From a virus: DNA of 24,276 nt. The translations under genes were made by a program, and so were the position numbers. Positions 1-6,195 of the stretch are shown here, piece after piece. The notes under the pieces were generated by a model, which was given only the letters and a program-made list of their open reading frames with translations, was not told the DNA's origin and ran no database searches. Location: positions 1 to 24,276 of IMG/VR virus record IMGVR_UViG_3300027791_000130, one strand, 5' to 3'. Position 1 is the stretch's first letter. Every line of letters begins with the position of its first letter.

Positions 1-179
1 TGATTTATCATAGATTGTTTTATATTTTCATTAGAATAACCTAAAGGTACATTCCAAAGACCAGACATTGTATCTTTATAAACCTTACCATCACTCATTA
101 GCAATTCATCATACTTAGCGGTAATTACTTGTTCAGCACCACTATGTATTTTACTAAAACTTAATATTTCTTTCTGCAT
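1..179 (-). CDS. Class III PLP-dependent aminotransferase, N-terminal part (cut by window edge)
   Basis: Only the first 59 codons lie in the window; the gene runs off the left edge. From the ATG at 179 the protein reads MQKEILSF, then a stretch with DGKVYKDTMSGLWNVPLGY at about residues 30-48, followed by SNENI. This matches the N-terminal signature of class III (omega/ornithine-type) aminotransferases, in which a small strand-turn of the form DGxxYxDxxSGLWNVxLGY precedes the large PLP domain. Such enzymes move an amino group between an amine or amino acid and a keto acid or aldehyde. The PLP lysine lies outside the window, so activity cannot be judged. The start overlaps the end of the preceding GNAT-like gene by 19 bases, so it is the last gene visible in the leftward operon. 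The family call is fairly firm; the substrate is unknown, and an amino-sugar or amine precursor would fit the neighbours (inference). Confidence 0.75.
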   Translation of the reverse strand, partial: MQKEILSFSKIHSGAEQVITAKYDELLMSDGKVYKDTMSGLWNVPLGYSNENIKQSMIN

Positions 180-583
180 AATAAAAACACTTCCTGTTCT
201 TCTATATTGTCCATACTTTTAATTTCAAATCCTAGTCTTTCGTTAAACTTAACATATCGTTTACTACAACAAGACCAATTTGTTTTATATTTTATATTTT
301 TTTCTAACCATCTACCTAGTCTTATACCTACACCTAATTTAGATGATATTAAAAATCCATCATACATTTCATCACCTTGTAAATTATACCAATAGATACC
401 ATTTAACTTATCATCAAAATGACCTAACCATTTACCACCCTTATAAAACTTCTTTAACCAAGGCCAGTTTTTTAAAGCAAGTAGATGTCTTTTCCAATAA
501 TAAAAATCTTTATGCCAATTATCTTTATGTTCTTGTTTAGACGCAAAATCTAATGCTTCTGTTTCTGCAATATGTTTAATCAT
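161..583 (-). CDS. GNAT-like N-acetyltransferase (putative)
   Basis: A 140-residue protein. The C-terminal half resembles the GNAT fold: GVGIRLGRWLEKN at about residues 84-96 sits where the acetyl-CoA pyrophosphate loop and following helix would be, and KRYVKFNERLGFE at about 108-120 matches the late GNAT segment where a Tyr/Phe-x-x-x-GF motif is common. The N-terminal half is rich in Trp, Lys and Tyr and I recognise nothing in it. GNAT enzymes transfer an acyl group from acyl-CoA to an amine. Here the next gene is an aminotransferase, so acetylation of an amino group made by that enzyme is a plausible pairing (inference). It starts 8 bases inside the end of the oxygenase-like gene, suggesting translational coupling. 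The pyrophosphate loop is not the textbook Q/RxxGxG/A, so the call is moderate. Confidence 0.5.
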   Translation of the reverse strand: MIKHIAETEALDFASKQEHKDNWHKDFYYWKRHLLALKNWPWLKKFYKGGKWLGHFDDKLNGIYWYNLQGDEMYDGFLISSKLGVGIRLGRWLEKNIKYKTNWSCCSKRYVKFNERLGFEIKSMDNIEEQEVFLLCRKKY

Positions 584-1019
584 TTAAATTACCTATCAAG
601 TGTATTCTATCTTTCCAAGAAGCATTAACAGCAGTATGTTTTTTACTTGTATCAACTATACAGTAGTTACCATCAGCAGAATATCTTATAAGTTTATCCT
701 CAACTATAAAAAAACAATTTTCATTTGTGATAATAGGTATATGAAATCTTTTACCTTGATCTTTATGGTAGGAATAACAAGTTTTGCTTTTTAAATTCAT
801 CAATCTAACTCTATATAAGTTATGTTCTTTTATAATAGAGTTGATGTAAGGTATATCAAATAAAGGATATGTAAATTCTACTTCTTTTTTAGGCAAATCT
901 CTAGCAGAGTTTATACCAGCAAATGGATCTTTTATAGTTTCTGTACCTTGAAGACAAATTTGTGTGTCCCATTTAGGTAAAGTCTTAATCTCATTTTTTA
1001 TTTTATTCAAATCATACAT
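576..1019 (-). CDS. Aspartyl/asparaginyl beta-hydroxylase-like 2OG-Fe(II) oxygenase
   Basis: A 147-residue protein with the metal-site layout of the cupin-type 2-oxoglutarate/Fe(II) oxygenases. H85-K-D87 gives the HxD pair, R91 and H93 follow in a strand, H128 in KKHTAVN would be the distal iron ligand, and R138 in DRIHLIGNL is placed to bind the 2-oxoglutarate carboxylate. This order is typical of Asp/Asn beta-hydroxylase-like proteins, which are common in marine phages. The family hydroxylates peptide side chains or small molecules. The protein is short but seems to contain the whole core. It overlaps the kinase-like gene upstream by 13 bases and the GNAT-like gene downstream by 8, so it belongs to the same leftward operon. 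The substrate is unknown. A residue-level alignment would be needed to confirm H128 as the third ligand. Confidence 0.65.
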   Translation of the reverse strand: MYDLNKIKNEIKTLPKWDTQICLQGTETIKDPFAGINSARDLPKKEVEFTYPLFDIPYINSIIKEHNLYRVRLMNLKSKTCYSYHKDQGKRFHIPIITNENCFFIVEDKLIRYSADGNYCIVDTSKKHTAVNASWKDRIHLIGNLND

Positions 1020-1441
1020 TTTAATTTTTTAACCAATTCAGTATCTATTTTAGATAACCATTTTTCATAACTAAATATTTCATAGTCTTTATATTTATCC
1101 GTTCTAAACCTCGCCCATTTCCAATCAAACGCAACTAATTGATTGCCATTCATTGTCATATTACTTAAAGAACCATTAAGTTTAAATACATTTTTCTCTT
1201 TAAAAAATTTATACATTTCTAAAGTCTGATCTGCTAAATCTTTAGGTCTTGTTTTATTTTTAATTAAATCTGGTCCATAGTATCTAGTGATAACATAGTT
1301 ATTGCCAACCTCTATCAATTCAGGTACCCATTTACTCTTTAGATAGTTTAACCAAAAGACTTCATTTTTTAAAAAAGCAAAGTTATCTTCACCTTTATAA
1401 TCAAAAGTTTTTTTCATAGTATTACCAATTATCTCATTCAT
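1007..1441 (-). CDS. Kinase-fold (APH/choline-kinase-like) protein with degenerate catalytic loop
   Basis: A 144-residue protein resembling the aminoglycoside-phosphotransferase/kinase fold in reduced form. An alpha-C-like segment (KNEVFWLNYL, residues 25-34) is followed by VPELIEV and the hinge-like VITRYYGPDL (50-59). The segment LNGSLSNMTMNGNQLVAFDWKWA (88-110, here given by its ends) corresponds to the catalytic loop and the Mg-binding Asp (D106-W107). The canonical HGDxxxxN is replaced by NGSxxN, so the catalytic Asp appears to be Ser and the loop is shorter. It may therefore be an inactive or altered kinase. The start at 1441 is supported by AGGAG at 1448-1452, six bases upstream. It overlaps the SPASM-domain gene before it by 8 bases. 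The fold call is moderate; inactivity is inference from the motif. Confidence 0.55.
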   Translation of the reverse strand: MNEIIGNTMKKTFDYKGEDNFAFLKNEVFWLNYLKSKWVPELIEVGNNYVITRYYGPDLIKNKTRPKDLADQTLEMYKFFKEKNVFKLNGSLSNMTMNGNQLVAFDWKWARFRTDKYKDYEIFSYEKWLSKIDTELVKKLKCMI

Positions 1442-1736
1442 TTACTACTCCTTTAAATACCTGATCTGTTCCACAATACCTTTTGCATACATCTGGTGCT
1501 TTATCATTATCTGTTGTTATAGATTTTTTAAAGTCTAACCATTCGTCTGATAAAAGTATTTCATCTATACTATCCACTTTATCTAAATGTAAATGTGGTC
1601 TAAACAATTTATATAACTCTTTATCGGATTTAGGAGTTATTGTATCACACCAACAACAAGGCAATAAAAAACCTTTTGCTGATGTAGCATAGTCTTTACT
1701 TTGTTTACCCTTTTCACACTTTGGATCTATTTTCAT
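1434..1736 (-). CDS. SPASM/twitch-type iron-sulfur domain, separate reading frame after radical SAM gene
   Basis: A 100-residue reading frame from the ATG at 1736; a TTG at 1751 would add five residues. Cysteines lie at C7, the cluster CC-W-C at 27-30, and a C-terminal pair C84 and C88 in VCKRYC. KIDPKC, a GFLLPCCWC turn and a later CxxxC are the pattern of the auxiliary-cluster SPASM/twitch domain that normally forms the C-terminus of radical SAM maturases and epimerases. Here it overlaps the end of the radical SAM gene by 23 bases in the +1 frame. The two are probably halves of what is one protein in relatives. Either they are translated separately and associate, or frameshifting joins them, or one base is wrong in the T-run at 1741-1744. 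The upstream ribosome site is weak (AAGG two bases from the ATG), which favours coupling or frameshifting. Confidence 0.6.
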   Translation of the reverse strand: MKIDPKCEKGKQSKDYATSAKGFLLPCCWCDTITPKSDKELYKLFRPHLHLDKVDSIDEILLSDEWLDFKKSITTDNDKAPDVCKRYCGTDQVFKGVVNE

Positions 1737-2334
1737 AACCTTTTCTTTCAATATAATAATCTTTATTTGTAGGCATTAATGGGTCGTCTTCCCAAAACCT
1801 AGAAGACTTTTGTAACTCTAATATTAAGTTATTATCTTTCGCTAGTTTTTTTGCCTCATCTATATTATTTTCATTGTAATTAAATATTAAGTATTGCCAT
1901 TTAACTCTTTTTACTATTTTAGCAGCTATACACGCCATTTTAAATAGATGTTCGCCATCTTGGTTTATTCTATACTTATGACTATCTTTTGGTAGACCAT
2001 CTATACCAAATGTCCAGTAAGCATTTATGTTTGCTTCAAATGCCTTTTTATACCATTCTTCTTTTTTATGAGAGGCGGCTGTGTGTACAGTAACCTTTTT
2101 GTCTTTACACAGTTTTAAAAAATCTATAAATTTTGGATGAAATATAGGGTCTGATATCTGACCACAAAATGTTATTTCTTCAAAGAAATTTAATATCTTT
2201 TTAAAATTATCTATACTCATATCTTCACCTGGTACTCTTACACCTCTAGCGGCAAAGATAGCTCTGTTACATCTTTGACATTGTAAAGTACATCTATGTG
2301 TTATATCTAAATTTATTTTAGGAAATCTGGCCAT
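1714..2334 (-). CDS. Radical SAM protein, catalytic domain
   Basis: A 206-residue protein with the radical SAM cluster motif C15-TLQ-C19-QR-C22 (CxxxCxxC), preceded by NLDITHRC as is usual. The second-strand motif, normally GGEP, reads FCGQISDPIFHP, as in several radical SAM groups that use a GQ-x-x-DP variant. These enzymes bind a [4Fe-4S] cluster and SAM and start radical chemistry on peptides, sugars or nucleosides. I chose the ATG at 2334 because GGAG lies six bases upstream of it; an ATG at 2346 in the same frame would place that ribosome site inside the coding sequence. It overlaps the preceding radical SAM gene by 22 bases. The protein stops before its expected C-terminal SPASM domain, which continues in another frame at 1434-1736. 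Confidence 0.8.
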   Translation of the reverse strand: MARFPKINLDITHRCTLQCQRCNRAIFAARGVRVPGEDMSIDNFKKILNFFEEITFCGQISDPIFHPKFIDFLKLCKDKKVTVHTAASHKKEEWYKKAFEANINAYWTFGIDGLPKDSHKYRINQDGEHLFKMACIAAKIVKRVKWQYLIFNYNENNIDEAKKLAKDNNLILELQKSSRFWEDDPLMPTNKDYYIERKGYENRSKV

Positions 2335-3473
2335 AATGTTCTCCAATCAAAGTTTCTATTTTTAGATAGCTTGTCCATATAATCATATGCTGTTTGTAAT
2401 TTAGTTGTATCACCTTCTAATACTAATTCTGTTTTTACCAATTGAAATTTACTAAGACCTCTTTTATCATATAAAGGTACATCTAATTGTTTTAATAATT
2501 TTTGTTTTACATCAACTGGCAGATGTTTAATAGATAGAAAATCAGGTGTTGTAACTATACTATTAAAATTCACATTAGCACCAAATTTATGTCTATAATA
2601 ATTATTAATATCAATTAAATCAAAAACATTTAATATAGATATAGTACAACTTATATTGGCATTAAAACCAGAGTCTAGCATTTCTTTTAAATTTTTTTCA
2701 AATTGTTCAACATCAATAGGGTATCTTATCCACGATAATTTTTTTTCAAAGTGGTCACAAGATACTCCCCAATAAACACTTTTAAATTTATCTTCTATAT
2801 CATAAACAGAATGATTTTTATATTTTAATTCTGTTAAGTTTGTGTCATAAACTAATTTAATATTTTTTGCGTGTTCTTCAGGTATTCTATCAATTAATTT
2901 CCAATGATTAGGTAATTGTAAAGGTTCGCCACCTGTGATATGAATGATATTAACTTTTTCAATATTATCTAATATATCTTCTACTATCAATTCATATTCT
3001 TTGTGCTTAACTTGTTCAAATTTACTAGATGAAAAGAAATCCCATCCTTTAGGATAAAGTTTATTCATTTCATTTCTTCTTGTAGATGAATTATATGGTA
3101 TACACATATAACAACTTAAATTACAATAACTACCGTTTATTCTTAATTTTAAATTTACCTTGTCAATATAGGTCGGCAAGTCTTTTGAATATTGTCTTAA
3201 TTTTCTTTGTCTGAAAGATTCGCCCATAGGATTGACCTCCTCTTGTTTATAGCAGGTAGCACATTCTGGTAGTTTTGCACCACTTAATATCTTATCTCTT
3301 TTCTCTTCCATTTCTGGAGAGTTAAAGTATTCAAATGGTTTGTGTGTTTGTGATTTGTATTTCTTTGAGGTTTCAGTTGACTTTGCGTGGCAACATAAAC
3401 GATATTCGCCTGAACTATCAGCATATATCTCATTAAAAACCAAAGGGCAATAACTTCCATTATCTTTCATCAT
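2313..3473 (-). CDS. Radical SAM protein with N-terminal cysteine-rich (twitch/SPASM-like) domain
   Basis: A 386-residue protein and the first gene of the leftward operon. The N-terminus has C9, C27-C28 and C71-x-x-C74, in the contexts CPLVFNEIYAD, YRLCCHA and CATCY, which looks like a SPASM/twitch auxiliary-cluster domain placed before the catalytic core. The radical SAM motif follows as C117-NLS-C121-YM-C124, and HITGGEPL at 178-185 supplies the GGEP SAM-binding strand. This order, with an auxiliary domain first, recurs in marine phage radical SAM proteins (recollection). The reaction is unknown. Start choice: ATG at 3473, followed at once by a second ATG at 3470; I see no clear Shine-Dalgarno. 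The 32-base gap to the divergent operon carries promoter-like boxes. Pairing with a second radical SAM enzyme suggests two radical steps in one pathway (inference). Confidence 0.82.
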   Translation of the reverse strand: MMKDNGSYCPLVFNEIYADSSGEYRLCCHAKSTETSKKYKSQTHKPFEYFNSPEMEEKRDKILSGAKLPECATCYKQEEVNPMGESFRQRKLRQYSKDLPTYIDKVNLKLRINGSYCNLSCYMCIPYNSSTRRNEMNKLYPKGWDFFSSSKFEQVKHKEYELIVEDILDNIEKVNIIHITGGEPLQLPNHWKLIDRIPEEHAKNIKLVYDTNLTELKYKNHSVYDIEDKFKSVYWGVSCDHFEKKLSWIRYPIDVEQFEKNLKEMLDSGFNANISCTISILNVFDLIDINNYYRHKFGANVNFNSIVTTPDFLSIKHLPVDVKQKLLKQLDVPLYDKRGLSKFQLVKTELVLEGDTTKLQTAYDYMDKLSKNRNFDWRTLWPDFLK

Positions 3474-3481
3474 ATCAGTTT

Positions 3482-3489
3482 TATTTATC
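3482..3489 (-). promoter_or_regulatory. Late-promoter-like box GATAAATA (variant), leftward operon
   Basis: The minus strand reads GATAAATA, one base off the T4 late promoter TATAAATA, about 9 bases before the ATG at 3473. Its position in the divergent gap supports it, but the mismatch and the AT-rich background leave doubt. Confidence 0.35.
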
Positions 3490-3492
3490 CCT

Positions 3493-3500
3493 TATAAATA
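3493..3500 (+). promoter_or_regulatory. T4-type late promoter box TATAAATA, plus-strand operon
   Basis: An exact TATAAATA lies in the 32-base gap between the divergent operons, five bases before the ATG at 3506. In T4, late transcription starts several bases downstream of this box, read by the gp55 sigma factor with the sliding clamp. A start there would give a message with almost no leader for the 3506 ATG, or a leader of about 15 bases for the in-frame ATG at 3521. Confidence 0.55.
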
Positions 3501-3505
3501 TAGTT

Positions 3506-4078
3506 ATGATTGATTATAGTATGTTGAAAGCGATATCCAAAATTAGTGATGACAAAAAGGTCAAGTCCATTGTTAATTCCCTAAATCCTAACCAAGAGAT
3601 TAGTAAGAATTGGTTGATAACAGAATCAATTAATTACTTTCAAATGTTTGAGAAACCAAAATTCTTGGTGGCAGCAGGATGGTATGGTAATCTAGCAAAC
3701 AAGTTGTTAGATTACGGAGAAGTATTATCGTTTGATAAAGATATAAATTGTGCTATAATAGGTAGAAAATTATATCCAAAAATTAAATTTAAAACTTATG
3801 ATGTGATTGATTATCGTAGTGTAAAAAAGTATGATGTGATTATCTGCACCTCTTGTGAACACATAAAACAAAATGTTTTAAATGATTTTATAAGTAGAAG
3901 AAGAAAAGATGATTCCATCGTAATTCTACAATCAAACAACTATACATCTTTGCCTGAACATATTAATTGCGTTAAAGATGAAAACGAGTTAGCAGATAAA
4001 ACAAAATTAAAAATGATACATTACAAAGGTAGTTTACAATGTGATGGTTTCAAAAGATTTATGGTTATAGGTGCTTAA
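3506..4078 (+). CDS. Class I SAM-dependent methyltransferase-like protein
   Basis: A 190-residue protein with a recognisable Rossmann methyltransferase core. KFLVAAGWYG at 52-61 is the glycine-containing motif I loop, LSFDKD around 74-79 gives the acidic residue at the end of strand 2 that binds the SAM ribose, TYDVIDY follows at 97-103, and YDVIICTSCEHI at 109-120 is the motif IV region. The AGWYG loop differs from the usual GxGxG but occurs in small phage methyltransferase-like proteins. It is the first gene of the plus-strand operon and its stop shares one base with the next start (TAATG at 4076-4080). The annotated start at 3506 has no visible ribosome site; an ATG at 3521 is an alternative. 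Methyl acceptor unknown; neighbours suggest a sugar or nucleoside intermediate (inference). Confidence 0.65.
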   Translation: MIDYSMLKAISKISDDKKVKSIVNSLNPNQEISKNWLITESINYFQMFEKPKFLVAAGWYGNLANKLLDYGEVLSFDKDINCAIIGRKLYPKIKFKTYDVIDYRSVKKYDVIICTSCEHIKQNVLNDFISRRRKDDSIVILQSNNYTSLPEHINCVKDENELADKTKLKMIHYKGSLQCDGFKRFMVIGA

Positions 4079-4863
4079 TGATTAAAATTTGTACAGTATA
4101 TTTTGAAGGTAAATATAGACCTGACTATGTAACAAAATTATATCGTAGTTTAAAAAGAAACTGTAAAGTGCCATTTGAGTTTATTTGTTTATCAGATACG
4201 AAAGATGTAGAAGCAGATAAAGTAATTATGTTACCTAAGTGGTCAGATATTAAAATTCATTGGCATAAATTAAAATTTTTTAGTCCTTTATTTGGCAATC
4301 AACAACCAGGTGATGATATTATTATAATGGACATTGACCAGATAGTTGTAGGTGATGTAACTAAAATGATTAACTGGCCTGTTGAAGAAAATGAAATAAT
4401 AACTTATAGAAAATGGTGGAAAAAAGGTGATCCAAATTCAGGCAATACAGTAAGATTAAATGGTGGTTGGTATAAATTTAAATCAGGCAGTTTAAAGTTT
4501 GTATGGGACGAGTTTAGTTTTTCAGAAAAAAGTAGAAATAAATGGCAATTACATTATTATAACAATGGTACTGTTCACTACAAATATTATGGAGAACAAA
4601 ACTATGTAGAAGATTGCTGTATAAGAAATAATGTAAAAATTACACATATGCCTGGGGAATGGGTATGTAAAATAAATAGTGAAGATGAAAGAAATAGATA
4701 TAATCAAATGCAATATATGAAATTATTTAATAAAGATTATATGATTTTAGATGAACCACATCCTGATATTAAAATGGTACACTTTGCAGGTGCTGAACCT
4801 GAGGATACAATACACGATTATACAGACAAGTTTGGTTGGATAAAAAAAAATTGGTATGATTGA
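4078..4863 (+). CDS. GT-A-type glycosyltransferase
   Basis: A 261-residue protein. IKICTVYFEGKYRPDYV at the N-terminus is the first strand of a nucleotide-sugar-binding fold, and IIIMDIDQIVVGD at 81-93 carries the DxD metal-binding motif (D85-I-D87) on the expected strand. Later LNGGWYKFKSG and KMVHFAGAEP segments resemble the acceptor side and the C-terminal histidine of glycosyltransferase families with a GT8-like layout. It probably transfers a sugar from a nucleotide-sugar donor in the cytoplasm; there is no signal peptide or membrane segment. It begins on the last base of the methyltransferase-like gene and ends 8 bases inside the first QueC-like gene. A shorter paralogue-like glycosyltransferase closes the same operon. 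The family is fairly clear; donor and acceptor cannot be read. Confidence 0.7.
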   Translation: MIKICTVYFEGKYRPDYVTKLYRSLKRNCKVPFEFICLSDTKDVEADKVIMLPKWSDIKIHWHKLKFFSPLFGNQQPGDDIIIMDIDQIVVGDVTKMINWPVEENEIITYRKWWKKGDPNSGNTVRLNGGWYKFKSGSLKFVWDEFSFSEKSRNKWQLHYYNNGTVHYKYYGEQNYVEDCCIRNNVKITHMPGEWVCKINSEDERNRYNQMQYMKLFNKDYMILDEPHPDIKMVHFAGAEPEDTIHDYTDKFGWIKKNWYD

Positions 4864-5494
4864 AGATACAGACAAGATAAGTATTAGTATTTCTGGTGGA
4901 TTAGATTCATCATTATTGACCTATTTGTTGTGTAAAGAAATATCAGACAATAATAAAAATACAAAGGTATATCCTCTACACGGTATAGACAACACAAGAC
5001 CTACATCACCAGAAAATATACAGAATATAATTAACTTTTTAAGAACATCTTTTCCAAATGTTGAAATAAAAGATATGTTAACTTGGGATAACACTAAAGA
5101 TGGTAAGAAACTTAAAACTTATAAGGATGCTGTTGGTATACAAAAATGGTGTTTAGAAAAAGATATTAGATATGTTTATCAAGGTAGAACATCAAATCCA
5201 CCAAAAGATGTATTAGATAATTTTGGCGGGTTTTATCAAAAAGAAAGATCACACGATAATAAAAAACCAACAAAAGAATTCATAAAAGAATTTAATGCTT
5301 ATTTAATTAGACCGTGGATTAATGTAGATAAAAAATATATCTATGAACAATATAAAAAATATAATTTATTAGATACACTAGAACCTCTTACTTGGAGTTG
5401 TATAGGTTTTGCTGAACAAACAAACTTTTTTACAAAACCTTGTAAAAAGTGTTATTGGTGTAAAGAGAAATATTGGGGATTTAACAAATACTAA
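4856..5494 (+). CDS. QueC-like PP-loop ATPase, copy 1
   Basis: A 212-residue protein. ISISGGLDSS places the PP-loop ATP-pyrophosphatase motif SGGxDS at residues 13-18. The C-terminus carries four cysteines, C182, C196, C199 and C202 (C-x13-C-x2-C-x2-C), with WSCIG before and WCKEKYWGF after. This is the zinc-site layout of QueC, the 7-cyano-7-deazaguanine synthase that adenylates a carboxylate and converts it to amide and then nitrile. Length is close to QueC (about 220-230). A QGRTSNPP segment at 109-116 is shared with the next gene. No other preQ0 gene is visible in the window, so the substrate may not be deazaguanine; a carboxylate-activating or amide-forming role on another molecule is possible (inference). 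It overlaps the glycosyltransferase before it by 8 bases and the next gene by one. Confidence 0.72.
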   Translation: MIEDTDKISISISGGLDSSLLTYLLCKEISDNNKNTKVYPLHGIDNTRPTSPENIQNIINFLRTSFPNVEIKDMLTWDNTKDGKKLKTYKDAVGIQKWCLEKDIRYVYQGRTSNPPKDVLDNFGGFYQKERSHDNKKPTKEFIKEFNAYLIRPWINVDKKYIYEQYKKYNLLDTLEPLTWSCIGFAEQTNFFTKPCKKCYWCKEKYWGFNKY

Positions 5495-6195
5495 TGATAG
5501 ATGTAAACAACGACATAGTTAAGAACTCTAAAAAAATATCAGTATCACTATCTGGTGGCGCTGACTCTGCTATATTATTTTACCACGCTTGTGATGTATT
5601 ACCAGATAGAACTTTTATACCTTGGTCAGGTTACGATACTAAAAGACCTGATAGTATTCTTTATGCAATGGAAGTTTATCAGTTTGTAAAAAATAGTTAT
5701 CCTAATGTAAATATTCTACCTCATCATACATTTAAATACACAACAGGAAAAGGCAAATTTCAAAATACTAAAAACTGGAATTGGAAACTAGACCCTAAAA
5801 GTGTAGCACACCACGAAGCTGAATATGAACTTTGGAAAAAACATAAATTTGATTTAACATTAAATGGTATGACTTCTAATCCTCCTGAAGACGCAATCAA
5901 AAAATTTAAAATGGACATTGACACAGGTCACGGAATTATAGAACCTAGAAGACATAGAGATAGACCAAAATGGTTATTAGATGGTTTTAGGCCTTTGTAT
6001 TTACCTTTTGTACAAGAAGATAAAAGTTATGTAAAAATGATGTACGAAAAATATGGTGTATTAGATACTTTATTTCCTTTGACGGCAAGTTGTATTGGGT
6101 TTCCAGATGAAACAGATAATGGTAAAAAACCTTGTAGAAATTGTGTGTGGTGTAAAGAGAGATTGTGGGCATTTGGAGAGGAACATTTACAATGA
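5494..6195 (+). CDS. QueC-like PP-loop ATPase, copy 2
   Basis: A 233-residue protein, a diverged paralogue of the preceding gene. The PP-loop motif SGGADS is at residues 20-25, the shared segment NGMTSNPP at 124-131, and the cysteines at C200, C214, C217 and C220 repeat the same C-x13-C-x2-C-x2-C spacing. DTLFPLTASCIGFP parallels DTLEPLTWSCIGF in copy 1. The middle third is longer and has extra charged residues (RRHRDRPKW near 152-160). Both ATP-binding and zinc residues look intact in both copies, so neither is an obvious decayed duplicate. They may form a heterodimer or act on successive substrates (inference). The start overlaps the previous stop by one base (TAATG) and its own stop overlaps the next start as ATGA. 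Confidence 0.72.
   Translation: MIDVNNDIVKNSKKISVSLSGGADSAILFYHACDVLPDRTFIPWSGYDTKRPDSILYAMEVYQFVKNSYPNVNILPHHTFKYTTGKGKFQNTKNWNWKLDPKSVAHHEAEYELWKKHKFDLTLNGMTSNPPEDAIKKFKMDIDTGHGIIEPRRHRDRPKWLLDGFRPLYLPFVQEDKSYVKMMYEKYGVLDTLFPLTASCIGFPDETDNGKKPCRNCVWCKERLWAFGEEHLQ

Noticed and set aside
207-794. Plus-strand open frames opposite the GNAT-like and oxygenase-like genes
   Set aside because: AT-rich antisense frames rich in Tyr, Ile and Ser; the minus-strand genes carry family motifs and coupled starts.
1092-1099. GATAAATA on the minus strand within the kinase-like gene
   Set aside because: One mismatch, internal to a coding frame, and not near a gap; treated as background.
1-3473. Possibility that the radical SAM operon makes a RiPP peptide
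   Set aside because: SPASM-type enzymes often mature peptides, but there is no small precursor gene or room for one in the overlapping operon visible here; a precursor could lie left of the window.
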